Origin: Plazaster borealis
Taxonomy: Eukaryota > Echinodermata > Asteroidea > Forcipulatida > Labidiasteridae
DNA length: 64,000 bases
Direction of reading: 5' to 3'
Assembly: GCA_021014325.1 (NCBI GenBank)
Contig: CM037460.1
Span: 18,257,044 to 18,321,043 of the forward strand
A program made the position numbers and the translations under genes. Below the pieces are notes generated by a model that was not told where the DNA came from, ran no database searches, and was given only the letters and a program-made list of their open reading frames with translations. This document shows positions 62,921 through 64,000 of the stretch, one piece after another. Every line of letters begins with the position of its first letter. Positions within the stretch are counted from its first letter, which is position 1.

Positions 62921-64000
62921 CTGATCAGAGAAACAAATCCATCGGAAAAATCAATGTTATCTAATGTTCTTTAATTTCTGTCATTATGATTGATGATCAA
63001 ATACATCATATCTGGGTAAATACAAAACTTTTACTGGTTCAGGCCTCAAATTAGCCCATGGCACTCACAGCAATTGTCGTGGTGCCCTGTATTTTTGATG
63101 TAGGTGCCCTTTGCATAGTCCCAATACAAGTTTACATTTTCCTCATAGAAGCCTGCATAGAAGTTCCCCTTGCATGAGTAAAACTGCCCTGCCCCTTCAA
63201 GAGCGAAGTTCAAGGGCTGCAGGTTTGTTATTTCATGTTGGGTCACACATAAAGTAGTGTCCCTAAGTTTATGATACAACCTGACCTTGGAAGCGGCAGC
63301 CAGGGGATCACCTAAAGGGGATGCAACATTTTATTTCAGATATCAAATAATAAACCGACTGGGTAAATATTTAAATGATTTGTGGTTGAACCACCGACCT
63401 CCGGATTAACGTGCCGGCGCTCTACGTCTTAAATGGTAACTAACCGTTATAGGCCTACACATGAGTTATAAAAGCAGTTAGAGAACAACGGGCAGACTGT
63501 TTTAAGAATAAAGCAAGCGGCCAACTAGTAAATGTCAAAGACCAGTATCCGCACTTTATGTGTGACCCAACATGAAATAACAAACCTATGAAAGTATTGT
63601 ATTTACCCAGATATGATGTATTTGATCATCAAACACAATGACTGAAAGTGAAAAATTAGCAGTCATTTTCAGTATCCTTTTTAAAATTAAAATGCCAATA
63701 ATTGAAAACTATCTCAGTCCTGGCACTAGGTAGCCTAACTTAAACTAGTACTAGGCATTACTAGCCTAGATAGTAGTTGACATGGTTGAGACTTTGAGTA
63801 CACAGCGCCCCATACTGGGTCTATTTGTGCAAATCCACTTTATAATAGGCACTATTTTGGGGTATCGGTCAACTCGGTCCGAAGTCAACTCGGTCTGAAG
63901 TCATCTCGGTCCGAAGTCAAGTCAGTCCGAAGTCATCTCGGTCCGAAGTCAACTCGGTCCGAAACATTAAATAAAGTGTGGTTGACGGGGAAGTGGCGGG
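62921..64000. other. right-edge region, no gene recognised
   Basis: Would be expected to hold a HAUS4 5' exon and promoter, but I could not identify either. Contains a degraded family F tRNA-like head (minus, about 63380-63425), A-like fragments (ATGAAATAACAAACCT), and a 16-bp array at the end. Confidence 0.5.
63870..63965. repeat. 16-bp tandem repeat, 6 copies
   Basis: Consensus CAACTCGGTCCGAAGT, with CATCTCGG and CAAGTCAG variants, head to tail with exact 16-bp spacing. Confidence 0.93.

Overview
The window looks like nuclear DNA of a marine deuterostome, most likely an echinoderm. I infer this from compact intron-rich genes with GT-AG introns, the three gene families present, and the large load of short foldback and tRNA-derived repeats. 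The species call is inference. No prokaryotic operon, phage, CRISPR array or rRNA is visible. No single long ORF is a gene: all three genes had to be rebuilt exon by exon, checking splice sites and phase at every junction.

Three complete or near-complete genes are present. (1) Minus strand, about 6.6-30.4 kb: a cyclic-nucleotide-gated channel beta-type subunit (CNGB-like), 19 coding exons, 1145 residues, every junction in phase. It has an N-terminal calmodulin-site-like helix, S1-S6, a beta-type pore (TIGNLP), a C-linker, a CNBD with the FGE...RRTA signature, and an acidic tail. (2) Plus strand, about 32.3-50.7 kb: a CNBD1-like protein, 13 coding exons, 507 residues, with two cyclic-nucleotide-binding folds. 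Neither fold keeps the phosphate-binding arginine. (3) Minus strand, about 53.6-62.9 kb: HAUS4, the augmin subunit, 8 coding exons, 356 residues. Two of its exons (59651-59800 and 54716-54784) are easy to miss.

The CNGB and CNBD1 genes lie head to head, 1.9 kb apart from ATG to ATG. From memory, human CNGB3 (reverse) and CNBD1 (forward) are neighbours on 8q21.3 in the same divergent arrangement. The pair therefore looks like an ancient conserved block, possibly with a shared promoter. CNBD1 and HAUS4 converge tail to tail. HAUS4 is not, as I recall, near CNGB3 in human.

The rest is largely repeats: (a) TTAA-flanked, piggyBac-like MITEs in related families, here called A (AAAGGCACTG ends), B (AAAGGGATTG or AAAGGGTCTG ends) and C-type; (b) foldback elements with GGGCCCAATTTCATAG ends (family D); (c) tRNA-derived SINEs: a Leu-like family (E), a 'TAGCTCAGTTGG' family (F) and a Glu-like family (G); (d) non-LTR retrotransposon fragments; (e) tandem arrays: a 104/113/116-bp satellite with an exact 550-bp higher-order period, a 22-bp hairpin minisatellite, and 50-, 21- and 16-bp arrays. 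The left 6.6 kb and the last 1 kb hold no gene I can support, apart from a weak partial ORF at the left edge.
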